Source: Glossina fuscipes
Taxonomy: Eukaryota; Arthropoda; Insecta; Diptera; Glossinidae
Length of the DNA: 64,000 bases
Assembly (NCBI RefSeq): GCF_014805625.2
Contig: NW_023998416.1
Coordinates: forward strand, 11,765,589 to 11,829,588
Reading direction: 5' to 3'
The first letter of the stretch is position 1. The number at the start of each line of letters is the position of its first letter. The translations under genes were made by a program, and so were the position numbers. The notes beneath the pieces are model-generated. The model worked only from the letters and a program-made list of their open reading frames with translations, did no database searches and was not told where the DNA came from. Of this stretch, positions 13,101 to 24,394 are shown piece after piece.

Positions 13101-13973
13101 AGTGGGTTTACAATTTTGGCCTAAGTATTGGTTCATATTTGTGTTAATTGTGCTTAGTACATGAGGAGAATACGACTTTCTTACTTGCTCAATCGGGATA
13201 AGAAACCCATTTATACCCATTACTGCATAAAAGTGACCAACAATATTTTTTTATACTTTGTGTGATTTCTGAGGCTTTTTTCTGGGGGAAACAAAATTTT
13301 AATATTCTATTATGTCGAGTAGGCGTAACCGATTACTTTTATTTTTATAAAAGAGCTGCAGCAGCACTTACAGAAAATGATTACAAATTTTTTTCGTTCC
13401 ATTTGTCAAGGTTTCTAAGTAATAGATATTTTTTATTCTCAAACTAAAAGTTGTTCCACGCTGTACTACGGTTGTATTCTTTGACCGATGGGATTGGCTG
13501 AATTTCGGTACTAATGTGCTTGCAAGGACTATTGCTGTATTTGTATGACCAGGATAATCTTTACCACGGACATTGCAAAGAAGAACAGATAGACGGACGC
13601 GCTTAAATCGGTTTAGAGTTTTATGCTGGCAAAGAATATGCACACTTTATGCGGTGTCCAAGTGGTACAAATGTTTTGAGAAAATAAATATCGTCTTTCT
13701 CACCCTTCTTTGATGGATATAAAAATATATAGCAAATTGCACACTTAATTTTTGAGCGTATATAGTAATTTATCGCTAAAAGTAAACAGAACAAGCTAAT
13801 AATTACCTGTAAGCTAACGGTAACAGCGGCAGCGCTTGCTTAATGGAAGGCCGTACATTTTGATTACGTTTTTCTGGCCAGACATGATCGAATTTCAATT
13901 TTAAACCATAGCGTGGTATGGCTGTAATTTCGTTATGCTGAAATTCATCGTAATTAGCACTAACCGAATCCAT
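1096..13973 (-). CDS. GBA2: Non-lysosomal glucosylceramidase (GBA2 homologue, GH116), complete 9-exon coding model
   Basis: Seen: joining 13973-13807, 8348-8073, 3794-3274, 3203-2948, 2884-2587, 2519-2150, 2081-1874, 1804-1558 and 1500-1096 gives one open frame of 2748 bp (915 aa). Every intron has GT..AG ends and phases match at each junction. Residues about 70-330 form the N-terminal beta-sandwich domain ([13 protein letters not shown] near 80-95), and about 400-900 the (alpha/alpha)6 catalytic domain. The motif [19 protein letters not shown] (477-495) should carry the catalytic glutamate and DQTYDSW (687-693) the acid/base aspartate. Known of the family: GBA2 cleaves glucosylceramide to glucose and ceramide at non-lysosomal membranes, facing the cytosol, and lacks a signal peptide; none is visible here. 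The start is supported by an in-frame stop 13 codons upstream. Length is close to the roughly 930 residues of human GBA2. Odd: a lysine-rich insertion at about 587-645. Identification is by recalled family motifs, not a database search. Confidence 0.95.
1558..1804 (-). CDS. GBA2: GBA2 homologue, coding exon 8
   Basis: Residues 699-781, ending in phase 0. It contains [26 protein letters not shown] and [14 protein letters not shown], all characteristic of the GH116 catalytic domain. The acceptor is TATGCAG/TGCCTA and the donor TACGAG/GTAAAT. Confidence 0.94.
1874..2081 (-). CDS. GBA2: GBA2 homologue, coding exon 7 with the acid/base aspartate motif
   Basis: Residues 630-698 plus two bases. It completes the inserted loop ([15 protein letters not shown]), then resumes the family pattern with [35 protein letters not shown] and VMDGPS. 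D691 in DQTYDSW matches the position of the family's catalytic acid/base as I recall it. The acceptor is TTTTAG/AAAATC and the donor CCTAG/GTAAGG. Confidence 0.93.
2150..2519 (-). CDS. GBA2: GBA2 homologue, coding exon 6, with start of a lysine-rich insertion
   Basis: Residues 507-629 plus one base. Family segments: [23 protein letters not shown] and [11 protein letters not shown]. After residue about 586 the sequence turns hydrophilic ([23 protein letters not shown]), unlike the short loop of vertebrate GBA2. The donor AAAAAAG/GTGAAA is chosen because it restores the frame into exon 7. Reading through instead reaches a TAG at the acceptor of the 68-bp intron. Confidence 0.9.
2587..2884 (-). 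CDS. GBA2: GBA2 homologue, coding exon 5 with the catalytic glutamate motif
   Basis: Residues 407-506, ending in phase 0. It opens the catalytic domain with [15 protein letters not shown] and ISDGGSLWL. The most conserved block of the family, [19 protein letters not shown], lies at residues 477-495. The nucleophile is expected to be one of the two glutamates there (478 or 481); I did not align to a solved structure to decide. The acceptor is CAATAG/CGG and the donor TTACAG/GTTAAT. Confidence 0.94.
2948..3203 (-). CDS. GBA2: GBA2 homologue, coding exon 4
   Basis: Residues 322-406 plus two bases. It contains [14 protein letters not shown] and the [14 protein letters not shown] segment. The acceptor is TTACAG/CTAAGG and the donor GATGA/GTAAAG. 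Intron 3 upstream is only 70 bp. Confidence 0.94.
3274..3794 (-). CDS. GBA2: GBA2 homologue, coding exon 3
   Basis: Residues 148-321 plus one base, covering the rest of the N-terminal beta domain. Family-like segments include [29 protein letters not shown] and [14 protein letters not shown]. The acceptor is TTGCAG/TATTAC and the donor AAAT/GTAAGA. The open frame extends upstream of the acceptor to 3940, but that part does not resemble the family and is taken as intron. Confidence 0.94.
4139..4173. repeat. (AT)n microsatellite in intron 2
   Basis: An uninterrupted run of about 17 AT units inside the second intron of the GBA2 homologue. Confidence 0.95.
4590..4790 (-). repeat. Dispersed 'gtctgtccg' element, intronic copy 1
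   Basis: Contains gacaggcggacagacatgg and tcgatcggtataataaaagg, the reverse complement of the core shared with other copies in this window. It lies in intron 2. The ends are degraded. Confidence 0.6.
6075..6380 (-). repeat. Dispersed TIR element, intronic copy 2
   Basis: Contains, in reverse orientation, the shared landmarks: a 'ttggtccagaacacctcagtgtcc' block, 'aaaatttgcggccttgcctgtaag' and 'gacggataaacgg'. It ends with caagtggtgaagggt, close to the terminal motif aagtggtgtagggta. Confidence 0.65.
7250..7555 (+). repeat. Dispersed TIR element, intronic copy 3
   Basis: A well preserved copy with ctctgaatcgatttatgc, gtctggccgtctatcc, cagcctacaggccgca, acgaaggctattgaaaacg and the right terminal motif agaagtggtgtagggta. 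The overlapping 91-aa open frame (7427-7702) is a by-product of the repeat and the following T run. Confidence 0.72.
8073..8348 (-). CDS. GBA2: GBA2 homologue, coding exon 2
   Basis: Residues 56-147 plus two bases. The acceptor is TTGCAG/ATATGC and the donor TG/GTATGT. It carries the glycine-rich [14 protein letters not shown] motif and [11 protein letters not shown], both highly conserved in GH116. It is followed by intron 2 of 4278 bp (3795-8072), which contains an AT microsatellite and three dispersed-repeat copies. Confidence 0.93.
9320..9620 (-). repeat. Dispersed TIR element, intron 1 copy
   Basis: Reverse-orientation copy with aaagagtggtccgacccgaac, aaatttcatcaaaatatctt, ctcgcggcctgtgatt and agacagatagacggacag. 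It sits next to a 29-bp tandem duplication. Confidence 0.7.
9598..9660 (+). repeat. Two tandem copies of a 29-bp unit
   Basis: The unit acaaacttaatatgttcac.. is repeated head to tail with two substitutions (tgttcacattc versus tattcacatcc), so the duplication is fairly recent. Confidence 0.85.
10190..10402 (-). repeat. Dispersed TIR element, partial copy in intron 1
   Basis: Contains acggacagacagattt, ggtatagtgaaaggtggg and a clear terminal motif caagtggtgtagggta. The 5' part is diverged. Confidence 0.65.
11600..11915 (+). repeat. Dispersed TIR element, intron 1 copy
   Basis: Forward copy with gaccgtctgtctgtctgtct, catattgcaatttttaaga, ttttggtccaatgcttccga and a decayed terminal motif acgaagtgctgtaga. 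The 88-aa open frame across it is not a gene. Confidence 0.65.
13440..13670 (-). repeat. Dispersed TIR element, degraded copy in intron 1
   Basis: Contains agaacagatagacggacgcg and the terminal-like ccaagtggtac just upstream of coding exon 1. It is strongly diverged, so the boundaries are approximate. Confidence 0.5.
13807..13973 (-). CDS. GBA2: GBA2 homologue, coding exon 1
   Basis: Encodes residues 1-55 plus two bases of codon 56. The protein starts [11 protein letters not shown] and contains the YGLKLKFDH segment that opens GBA2-like proteins. The ATG is the first after an in-frame TAG 13 codons upstream. The donor reads AG/GTAATT. It is followed by intron 1 of 5458 bp (8349-13806), which holds repeat copies. 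Untranslated exons further upstream cannot be excluded. Confidence 0.88.
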
Positions 13974-16900
13974 ACTTTTAAGTATGTAAGCACTTTTTGA
14001 CGTACACTATTCTACACACGTTTGTGTGTATGCTTGCAGATGCACTACGAATATTTCCTTTACGTGCTTTCTTCATAAATATTCACCGAAAACCCAATTA
14101 TGTTAATTTTTCGTGCTTCAGGGTAAACATATCAATTGTAATAATTAAAGCTATTTCTCTTTAATTGGGTGTGCATCTTTTTTTTATATTCTTTCGCCTG
14201 AAATACTTTAATTTTTTTGTTTAAGTTTTTTTCTTTCAAACCTCATAACATATTCCTAAGAGTATACACAAAAAATTATAAAATAAAGTTTAATTTTGTC
14301 TAATATTTATTGATTCACTTAATACCGCGCACCTTTCAGTGTAATTTGTTTCATTTGTTGTACACCTATTTTTTAATTACAATTTTAATTAAATTAATAA
14401 TTTTATACCGTCGAGCTGAATGATGTTGAGTTCAGATGGACGAGCCAATAAGTAATTTTTATTTGATGAACTTTAATGTTGGCTTTCTGGTTTTGTTGTG
14501 TTTTTTGAGAGTGAAATCAGCTGTTGAGAAGGCAGAGCAGCCCAAGCAAATATTTCTCAATATTTCCGAGAGTCAAATCCACTTGCTGAGAGTAAAATTT
14601 ATTTTGCTTATAACTTTCTGCTTATATAGAGAGTGAGAAAAAATCAAAATAATAAATATTTAAACACATAAAACACAGAGATGGCAATAAAATCTTTGGC
14701 AGTTGGTTTGTTGAATAGTTTAAGAGGAGGAAGATATGAAACACATCTGAAATTGTACAATTGAAACACCTGATTCTTAAACATATGTTTAAGCCAATTT
14801 CTCTAAAGCGCGGTTAAAGCTTTTCAAAGTTAAATATAATTTTTAATTTTTATTATTTATTTTGGGAAAAAAGTGAATGTTAAAAACTTCTTCTCCTTTT
14901 AAAATTTGCAACAGAATTCTCGAAAGGCAGAAACAATCAAAATTCAATTCAATACTTGAAAAAAGGAAACGCAGTAGGAGAAGATCGAATTGCAAGTAAT
15001 GGAGATGAATTTCTGTAAACTGAAATTGTAATTTTAACAAAGGAAATTAAAATAAATAAAAACTTTTCAAAACCTCAGAGAAGATTTGGAAGAAGCTTCA
15101 CAGCATCTACCAGCCAAGAGATAAACACAGTGAAATGTATACCATGTTTTTGCCAAATTAAAATTCATTAATAGATTCACACACACGTAACATTACAATT
15201 ATTACAAATATGAGTGGATTAAAATAGTAAAATACAACACTTTGCAAAGATTGTGGCATTTGCTGACAGTTATAAAGTTTTAAAATCACACAAATTGGGA
15301 ATTCAGTATTCAACTAACTTTCGAAGTTTAAAAAGAATAGGTAACACTGCTTCATTTCAAGCAGTGTTTTCATAAATGTTGTCTTTGCTAAAGAGAGAAA
15401 CGCTTTTAACGTAAATCTGTTATTCAAATTAATTACTTTCTACTCCTGATGGATAATTCTCTTCATCACTCCCATTAATATTATGAATTTCCTCCTTGTT
15501 TGGGATCAATATATCTTACCAGCAAATAAATAATGAAAATGTGGCAGCCATGTTTAATTCTGCATTTTATACCTCTCTTTACGATTAAAATTTCACACCT
15601 TCTCTACACCAGCTGCTCATCGTGTTTTTTACTATGCCTTCGATAACATTAGTCCATTTATAAGGTACTAAGCACTCCTACAAAATATTATTTACAAACT
15701 AAAAAAAAAAAAAAAACCGGATAAACAGCAAAAACTTTCTGTGTGTGCTACTTCGAAGGAATAATCAATCAATATCAAAAATAAGAAATTCACTATTACT
15801 GTAATCGTTGCCTTTATCAGTAATTCACGCACTGTACTGATTACAGCACACAAACAGACCTATGTAATGTAGGCAGAAAAGTGTTGTTTCTTACAACCGA
15901 GTTGCTCGGCATTTTTCATGCCTTTAATATTTCAAATGAAGATGATTTTAAGCGAGTAGTTATATTCACCAACAGTAAAAACGCCTTAATAATGTTTGCT
16001 AATAATATCTTTTTTAATTATCTGTTTTTTCCGTAATCACTTATCCCTACATCATTTGCGTCTCTGGATATTGCGGCTTATCAATTAACGAATTTGAAAA
16101 GAAGTATTGGCAATTTAGCGCCAATTTAACTAAACTTGCCCTTGATGCACTTGACAGTGCATGCATTCTAAATTCGCGAGACAAAAGACATTTCTTCTCT
16201 TCAATTTTCACTCCATTTCAACCTTGATAACATTAATCTCTACCACTTAAATACTAAAGCTGTCAATCGTCTAATTACTTGACTACACCTATAACCTCCA
16301 AAATCCCACATTTACATATTCAATTTTTTGGTTTTACAGGGCCGGTTAATCTAACCTCAAGATCAAAAAAAAAAAAGTAAAAAAAAATGTACTAAAACAA
16401 GCAAAAGGCAACTTTACCACAACAAACCTTGATCAAGGGCAACCACCCCAATCAAAATTTTGTTGTGAAAATCACCTACTTGATAACATGAACCTGCATG
16501 AAAACTCACCTGCTCTTTAAGAAACGAATTTGTTAAAATACTAAAACCAAATACAAGATTATGATGCTTTACTTGCTTGATGTGGCTGACGGTTGGCGAA
16601 AAGCATAGCAACAGGTCGTGGCAACAGAGGTAATGCGGGCATTAGCTATTAGCAACTTGCACCTAAGGCATAGGGTAAAGTCAGTCGAGTCAAGAGAGTT
16701 GAACGGGCAAGACCAGAAGAAGCATTATAAATCTGTTGTTGTACTCTTGCTCACACTGATATAAAAAAAAAAGAGAAAAGCTTCCTATACTAATGGCCCA
16801 TTCGGTCCACATAATCTTAGCTTTCCGTTAATTGCTAAGAGAGAAAAACTGTATCGAAGATCTGGTATGTGAATGTAAGTTTCTTCTCATTTAACACAAC

Positions 16901-17890
16901 TTTATCTTCATTAAAAAGTTTTAAATCATTTTTTATTGATTTTATTTGCTCGCAAAAGTAATTTTATTATTCTGTTTATCATAACAGGAAATCAAAAGTT
17001 AAGTTTGTGACTTTTTTTCTTTTCATTTTTCTTTTTTTAATACATTGTTAAGATATTTATCGCGCTGAACTCTTGTGTGTGTACAAATTGTCTTCTTACT
17101 GAACTGCAACGAACTTAACTCTTCACTTAGCGAGAGTTGAAATTCTCAGGCAATTTACATAATTCATTTTGGGTAATGCATCAATCTACTCGATTTTGCT
17201 ACCTTTTTATGAGATTAAGGTTTTCATTCCACCACTGACTGACTGAATGTCGGCGAACGTGTTTAAATTTTTATTTGCTGCATAAGTTATTTATTTATTT
17301 TTTTTTGTTTTGTTTTGTTTTGTATTTTTTCTTGTAGGTAATTGTAACATGTGATCGTCTTGTTGCTCTGTGGCTTGTTGCTTTCTTTACACGTTCATCT
17401 TGCGATAACTGCGGTCAATTTGCATAAATTTTTCAAAGGAGTAAAGGAGTAGTTAAGGAAGCTGTTGCAACGATCTTATTCTCTCTCTTTTTGCTGTACA
17501 TATAATTGACATTCTGACTTGCTTCTTGTTTTTTTTTTTCCTTTTCGAGTCTTTATTAGAAAACAATCCATAAAATTGCGGCTTAAAATTTGCATAAATT
17601 TAAATTGCTTTTGCTTTTTTTTTTTTTCTTGCTATTTATTGCTCTTTTGCTGTTTACGGATAGAAAGTTCTCCTCCGTATGTTTATGCAATGGTTCAGTT
17701 CTTATAACAAAGAATGATTGATCTTCTATGAATGAATGTTTATAGAGTGTTGTAGTTTTCATTCGGAAGAGTTGTAAGTTGTTGATGTTGATGTTGATAT
17801 TGCTTTTGAGTTGTTTGTGCAACCACAAATTGACAAGCAACTGAACAATGTGATGTATTTGGAATGAGTAAAATGCGTACTTTTCTTTCT
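13974..17890. other. Upstream flank of the GBA2 homologue, no gene seen
   Basis: It should contain the promoter and 5' untranslated sequence of the minus-strand gene, but no unambiguous TATA or initiator could be assigned. AT-rich, with T and A runs (17301-17330, 17613-17628, 16362-16390). Open frames here are short and low-complexity. Confidence 0.45.
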
Positions 17891-17896
17891 TTGTAT

Positions 17897-18165
17897 TATA
17901 CCCTACACAATTTATGGCATCGGGTATATCAAGTTTATGCGAATGGATTTATGACAGGCTCAACTTTCATTATATCGATGGGTTCAAAATCATTTTCTGA
18001 ATCGATCTAAGCTTATATGTCTGTCTGTCCGTTTGATGCCTGCTCTTGTGTTTTGGCGAAATATGCTACACCTACATGCATCGGCCCAGCGACGACCACT
18101 ATTGAAACCGAATTGTATCGCACCACTTTTTCGACCCTTCCACGTATAATGTCATCTTTTCAAAG
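17897..18165 (+). repeat. Dispersed TIR element with left end
   Basis: Starts with tataccctacacaattta, the left terminal motif, then tgaatcgatctaagcttat, gtctgtctgtccg and accactttttcgaccctt. It shows that the element's left end is the inverse complement of the right end seen in other copies. Confidence 0.7.
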
Positions 18166-18369
18166 TGCAGTTATGTGAAGAAAATTGGTCCGTAATGGTA
18201 ATTTGAATAGAAATTAATTGCACCAGTGGTCTATTTTTTGGATCTGGCATTATATAATGGTTTTCAAGAAATATAAGGTTTTGCATGGGAAGAAAGGTGC
18301 AGCTTTCAATAGTTTGTGAAGTACTCGGTTCATAATAGTAATTTGACTTAAAAAATAACAACTATATAA

Positions 18370-19870
18370 GAATGGAACTATGTAGATTTATCTTGGCGAC
18401 ACTACCCGCCATAAGCGTCTTCATGCAAAAGATGCGTTTATAAGGCCCTAATTTTCTTATTTTCTGGTGAAAATTAGTTCAGAAAAGAAATGCGGAGAGT
18501 TACACACACCAATTTATATAATATGATAATTTATTGATTTCCATTTCGTATAAGGCTTAGCGTAAAAAATATGTCTTTACGTGAAAATCGAGTAAAATAG
18601 TTGGTGTATTACCACGAAGAGGGATGAATAATTAAATTAGGCAAAGTGTTGTAGCAGCCTATTTAAGGGTCGGATTTGCCCCATCTTTCTTGTCCTTTAA
18701 CAGTATTTTATTTTATTTTACCTTATACTTGGTTGTAAATTTAAATTATAAATTGCGTAAAAATTAAATTAAGACATTTATTTCTAAATGAAAAAAAATA
18801 AAAAAAAAACAGAGCACGAGAGAGGAAACTGCTGCTCAACCTTTTTTTCTGAGTAAACTTTGCAGACAAACTCATCGGTCGAGTGCATCGAAATTGAAAT
18901 GACGGAGTACATTAAATGTTTTCTTTGATTTGAATTTGACCCACACACATCCAATTTGTAGACCTTTTCCCGTATAGGGACTCTTAAGGAAAGTAAGTTT
19001 TTATGTAGCATTAAGGGCTAAATCTTGTATTTCTTTGTAATAAAAGCAAATGAAGATTTGTATTAGGTCAAGCGGCGAAGGGTGTTTCACATTCGTCCCT
19101 GCATAATGAGAACGTTTGCGTTCTACTTAAAAAGTTTTTTCAGTCAGCCAATGTCTAGATCTGTATTTATATTGCACTGACTAACAAGTATTCATAACAA
19201 TTAAATCGCGATAAAAGCCTCACTGGCCTGCACAAACGAATCCAGGCAAAAACTGGTCTTAATCGACATCACATCAATTTAACTCCATACAATACGTAAC
19301 AAAGTGGACATAAATCCACCCGTTAAAGCAACTTAATTTCTTCTAAGTCGATTGAAGTTTCCAAAATAAAAGTATAAGTTGAAGAGTAAAACAAAAATAG
19401 TTTTTACCAATTTGCGTTTGTTAATAAAAAGGAAAAAGGAAAAAAAAAAGCATTATTGAATAAAGAAAATTTTCACACTGTAAATACTCTGAACTTTGCT
19501 TACTGGAGGATTATAACAGTGCTTAAGTTTATCTGAGTGCAATCTTACTTCAAAACATAAACTTAAACACAAACAAGTTAAAATGTTATAATCGGGTGAG
19601 GCAGGCTACCAAAGACTCTGCTTCATACAATTCTTTACTTACTTTCAAGGTAAGAAAGTTACATTCACTGGGGCCCAGGTCTCGCATACGCACCATTAAG
19701 GTTACCGCATCCTACTCTGCCAGTTCATTTATTCGATACCCATATCTGGCTGGTATTATTAAGAAAAAATTAGCCCACTTGTTCGTCGTGCCTACTATAT
19801 TATATACATTTTTGCACGTAGAGAGTGGAGTGCTTCGTAAGTAAATGCGGAAAATTTCTGGCTTCTAACT
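18370..19870. other. Intergenic, no feature supported
   Basis: AT-rich with no repeat or gene I can name. The short open frames on both strands lack any family signature. Confidence 0.4.
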
Positions 19871-20039
19871 TCTATAATATATGAGTAACGAGCAAAAATC
19901 CACAAATTTTTGTTAAAAAAAACGCAGCTGCGTTTAGTTTATGCTCCATCTTGGCCTTCTGCTCTGAACAATTTAGCCCATTTTCAATACCATTCTGCTC
20001 GCAAAGACTTGCAATGCATCTACCAAATTTGGAGTCGAT

Positions 20040-20250
20040 ATCTTCATTTTTGCAATTAACTAGCGCCAAAAACAAACGCCGCATAGACACGCAGACGGCC
20101 AGACATGACTTAATCAATTCGAAATTCCACGCTGATCACAACTAAGTATATTTTATAAGGCATCTGAAGCTTCCTTTTGGGTGTTGGGTCGTATATTACG
20201 AGAAAAAACAAAATGAGTATACGCCCCATCCTTGAGTGGTGGGTATAATT
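20040..20250 (-). repeat. Second dispersed repeat family, reverse copy
   Basis: Contains agacggccagacatgactta, ttccacgctgatcac, taagtatattttataaggca and ctgaagcttcctttt. The order matches a repeat common in fly genomes that reads 'phrase: ccctataaagtatatat..tgatcagcat..gtccgtctgtccg' when reversed. It ends near gagtggtgggtata. Confidence 0.6.
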
Positions 20251-20329
20251 ATACTTTAGTGCCACATCATAATAACTTATGTCTGGGAATGAGCCCAAAA
20301 ATAGATGCGAGTAGTTTACCACAGTAGAT

Positions 20330-22190
20330 TAATTTAATTAAACGACTTCTACTATCCGAGGTATTATTTTTTATGAATGGAGCGAGAGGATTGTAAAAAT
20401 CGTCTCTTTACGGTTTAACTACTTAACAGTTACTACTCACTAATATTTTTAAAAAAATTTTAAATTATAAAAATTTTATCAAAATTTATTTTGAAATTCG
20501 GGGACTGTGTGCAGAAATGGTTCGATCTAACTTCGAAGACTTTGCGTGCTTGAATTGAAACATCCGGATCTATATTGCGACCTACAGATTCAATATAAAA
20601 ATGCATGGACTCTGAATCGATTGAAGTAATAAAACGGGATCCATTTCTAATTCTATCAAATTTTTCTATGTATTGTATACATTCGCATAAGTCTGCAACA
20701 ACTGCTTAAAAGGTGTATGAAGTGAGAAAAATAAACGCACACAAAAATTTGAAAATAAATTAGCCTCAAGTTGATTGGAAACCCCTCCCTCTGCCATAAA
20801 TCATGAAAGAATTTTTGTTCCGCAAAGGCTATACGGCATATAATATTATTTACTTAAATTTTTTGAAAATTTAAGACTTAACTCAAAATCTAATTTATTA
20901 AATTTCGATTTTAAAATTTAATTTACTTATTATAATTTGCAAAATTCCATAATTTTATAGACATTGAATCTATTAAATTTGATTTAAAAATATTATGAAA
21001 AATCTCTTTGTGATGAAAAAGTGCGAAAGTCTGAATAAATAAGTAATAGCAGCATAATACATCCTTAAAGTTATTAAAGCATTGCATATGGGCAGGAGCA
21101 AAAGCGGGCGTACATTGACCAGCAGGCGAAGAAAATGCAACGGCAAAATTTCTTGCTTATGAAAGCGATAAATAATTGAAAAAGGAGACAGATAAAGGTA
21201 CGTAGACTATACCATGAAGTTATATACAAGTGCTGTGTAAGGTCAGCGTAGTGCATTTTACTTATGACACTTAGTAACTCGTGCTGAGTGCTTAGGTTCT
21301 TTAAATTAATTAGAATGTCTGACAATGTCACTCCCATTAAGGTGCAGAAAGGGAACTTAAGATTGTTGATCACTTTGACAGTAGTAGCATCTAATTTCAT
21401 TTCAGCCCACATGGGTAGGCGAGTAGGCAATTGTCCTGACTCTCAAGCCAAGCTCATTTAAATTTCAAGTGGGGTAGAGTTAACTTTCTCAGAACTCAGT
21501 GAGTAAAAGGCCCGTTCTCCTCAATAGGCTCGTTCTTTTTTCCCACCAATAAAGGGCATCTCCTTACGCACATTGACGGATTGGAAATGTCATTGATAGA
21601 ATGTGATTGCGATTTTTGTGTGCTGCGTGAAGCAACTCAACTGTAGTCTGAGTTATTTTATATCCGTCTGCAAATATACTTATGGCGAATTCATAAACAT
21701 TTTACGTACGCATTATACACAGAACAGTATTTTTAGGACTTGTTGCAAATTCCGAAACATGCTATTTAGCTTGTTGTCTAGAACTCATTATATCTTGCTT
21801 AGCATGCAAACATTGTACTTATCACAACAAGAATCGAGAAAAAGAAACGTCTAGTGTTCAAACCAGTTATATTACACTTATCTCTATCTACACGTTTTCC
21901 TCTCTTTGCTGAGTAATAAATTTCTCATTATTGTGCAACTGGAAGCCGTTCTTTATAATTCAATGCTTTTCCCATTTCTCTATTACATACCAGTATTACG
22001 TAATTGATATTGACAACAACACTTTCTTTCATATAACGTAGACAATATCATTTAATTTCATCTCAGCAACATAACACAACACATGACTGCAAATCTCAAC
22101 ACCATACCGAAGTATTAATTTAATTGTACATTAAAACTTACTGGGCGCAATAACATTCTGATGGAGTTTGTAATAAGCCATAACAAAATC
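20330..22190. other. Intergenic, no feature supported
   Basis: No gene or repeat family recognised. The 118-aa frame at 21074-21430 on the minus strand has no recognisable motif and lies in AT-rich DNA. Confidence 0.4.
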
Positions 22191-22195
22191 GTGTA

Positions 22196-22224
22196 TACAT
22201 ATATATATATATACATATATATAT
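22196..22224. repeat. Interrupted (AT)n microsatellite
   Basis: An AT run with one AC interruption, visible directly. Confidence 0.9.
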
Positions 22225-22784
22225 GATACAAATACTTCTAACATCAATGCAAGCAGTGTAAGAGATTGTTGGCAGATAATAACTTTGCTGGTTTATATAG
22301 TCACAGTTATAGTCATGAAAATTGAGTGGGCTGTCCGTTGTATACGGTCTATAAATGGACATGTGCGTATATGTGTGTGCTTGGAGGCTCCAATATGAAG
22401 GAGTTAAGACAAAAAAGAAAAAAATGTAAATGCTTTAAAAACTCATTACGCTACAAATGATTTTCAATGTGTGCGCGTGCTTGGAATATTCAAAATTAGT
22501 TTGATTAGAAAATGTAATCTGTCTTGTAGGCTGTCTCGACAGCCTTCACATGTCATTTAAAATTAACAGAGCGGCCAGTTAATGGTCCTCTAAGACCATT
22601 TAAAAAACTTATCAGATATAATCAACTCATATGATTATTTTTCAAACTCAAAGAAGTTTTTTTTTTTTGTTTGGTGTTTTTTTTGTTTTTTGTTTTATGT
22701 ATTATTGTTCGAAACAATGATCTGACAATCAAAATACAAAAAAGTTTGATTTTATTTTGAATAGAATCACTTTGAACTTCGTGT

Positions 22785-22829
22785 TCAGTGAATCGTCTGT
22801 TGTTGATTTGCTGAATTGCAGAAGAAGAA
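22785..22829 (+). repeat. About 45-bp direct repeat, copy A
   Basis: tcagtgaatcgtctg followed by ttgttgatttgctgaattgc and agaagaagaa. A near copy lies at 24680-24726, about 1.9 kb downstream in the same orientation, on the far side of the transposase-like frame. Confidence 0.65.
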
Positions 22830-23189
22830 TAATCACTTTGTCTGAAGTAATGTGAACTTTGTTTTCAATTGTATTTTAAGCAATTTAAACAAAAATCACC
22901 TTAAATGTATCTATTGTTTATTAAAACGAAATTCCAATTTGATACCCATTCATTCGGCACCACGTGCGTGATAACCATAGTTGCGTTTGTATGCTGAACT
23001 TCTTGCAACATTTCCAATTTATTAAGAGTCATTGTCGAATGTGTGGAAAGTATATGCCATAATTATCAGCCACTTACATATATATGTACAAAGATCGACC
23101 TTCTCCAAAGCTTATATAACCTATCTCTCTAAAAATTCATCATTCACTCATTTCTTAGAATAGATACCAGACTGGTTTTTAGAAAGAAG

Positions 23190-23206
23190 AAGAAGAAGAA
23201 GAAGAA
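23190..23206. repeat. (AAG)n run
   Basis: A short agaagaagaag run seen directly. Confidence 0.8.
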
Positions 23207-23770
23207 AGATCAGTGAACATATTGTTCAAAATTTAGCTCTTACTGCATGGCTGCATAGATAAGGGCTGCAAGCACTAAGTTGGAGGCGCAAGTCTCAATG
23301 CGGTAGAAACTACTTGCTCGTAGCCTATAATGAGTGTTTCATCAATAAACGCGTAATTCTTATTTGTCTGTCTGTGGCCACACCTTATCTCCTATATGAA
23401 TTGCGGGTTCTGCCTGAATGAATACTATTATAAAAACAGATAAAAAAAAAAACTCATATTTAATAGGGAATGTGTCAAAATCACAGATACACGTAAAGGT
23501 ACAACCCAACAGTAATATATTAAATTGTTCCACAATGTGTTACCTAGTTGAATGCATCAACCATAATCGATCACACATTCCTGTAGTCCATTATCGGGAC
23601 TGGCAATTTTTGTATTCATTACCTAGTAATGAAGTTTTTGCTAAGTTCCTTTTGTACGATCAGAAACCTGTAAAGCCTTTACATCCTTGATGAGAGTATT
23701 CACAATCACAGTTATGAAACTTAGTTCAGGAAAAACCTGCTAAGCAAAAGCCACAGTTTACAGCCGTTCA

Positions 23771-23787
23771 TTTTGAAAGTGGAGCAA
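23771..23787 (+). repeat. Motif shared with the inverted repeat at 24577/24842
   Basis: ttttgaaagtggagcaa, identical to the outer 17 bases of the inverted repeat arm at 24842-24821 read on the minus strand. It lies just before the transposase-like frame. Confidence 0.6.
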
Positions 23788-23966
23788 ATACAGTTTGTAA
23801 AAAAAAAATGACTATAATTATAATTACAAATGAAACTGAATATGATTCCTTTATCTCGTGGAAAATTGAGATTCCCTTATATTTGGTAGATGGAGAGTTT
23901 AGCTCTTAATGATACTGTAAATATTTTTTTTTTTTTTTTGGAGAGACATAAGTATATCTTATTTAC

Positions 23967-24394
23967 TTGATAAAAGTCAAACTGGTTAGAAAATATTTGC
24001 ACGAAGTCATAGATATGGCTGTATATAGTCTAGAAAAGTGCTTTACCTTCCGCTTTGATTTACAAAATGCACTACCTTATCCCAAGCTAACAATATCAAT
24101 CGAACGCTATAAGCAGAATAGGTGGATATTGAGTCATGACTTCCACAATTTTCGTAATGGAAAATCAATCAGAGGATCACAAGAAGTAGCATCTTATTGT
24201 TTGAAATACAGAATTATAACTCATGTTGATGTGTTCACTGATCACTATAAACTTGGCCTTCATATGGATGAGAATGCATCAGCTCAGTGGCAATGAAATA
24301 AATACCATTGAACACGAATTTTTGATGTTAGCAGATTCACTTTTACCCTACGATCACTATTTTGGTGTGAAAGAAACTATCGATGGAGATTAAG
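23967..24394 (+). pseudogene. Degenerate transposase-like reading frame, unclassified family
   Basis: Seen: a frame encoding 109 residues (23967-24296) with FDLQNALPYPKLTISIERYKQ, then RNGKSIRGSQEVASYCLKY, interrupted by a TGA. A different frame continues TIEHEFLMLADSLLPYDHYF up to about 24394. From memory, insect transposon-derived proteins carry the same order of elements: a 'LQ.ALP.PKL..S..YYKR' block, a 'G..ES..EI.SCL' block, and a later 'H.FL..GHS.LP.D.DFG' block. I cannot name the superfamily. The frame is broken and short against such proteins, so it is called a pseudogene. A plus-strand frame upstream (23418-23690) may belong to the same decayed element but shows no family motif. Confidence 0.5.
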
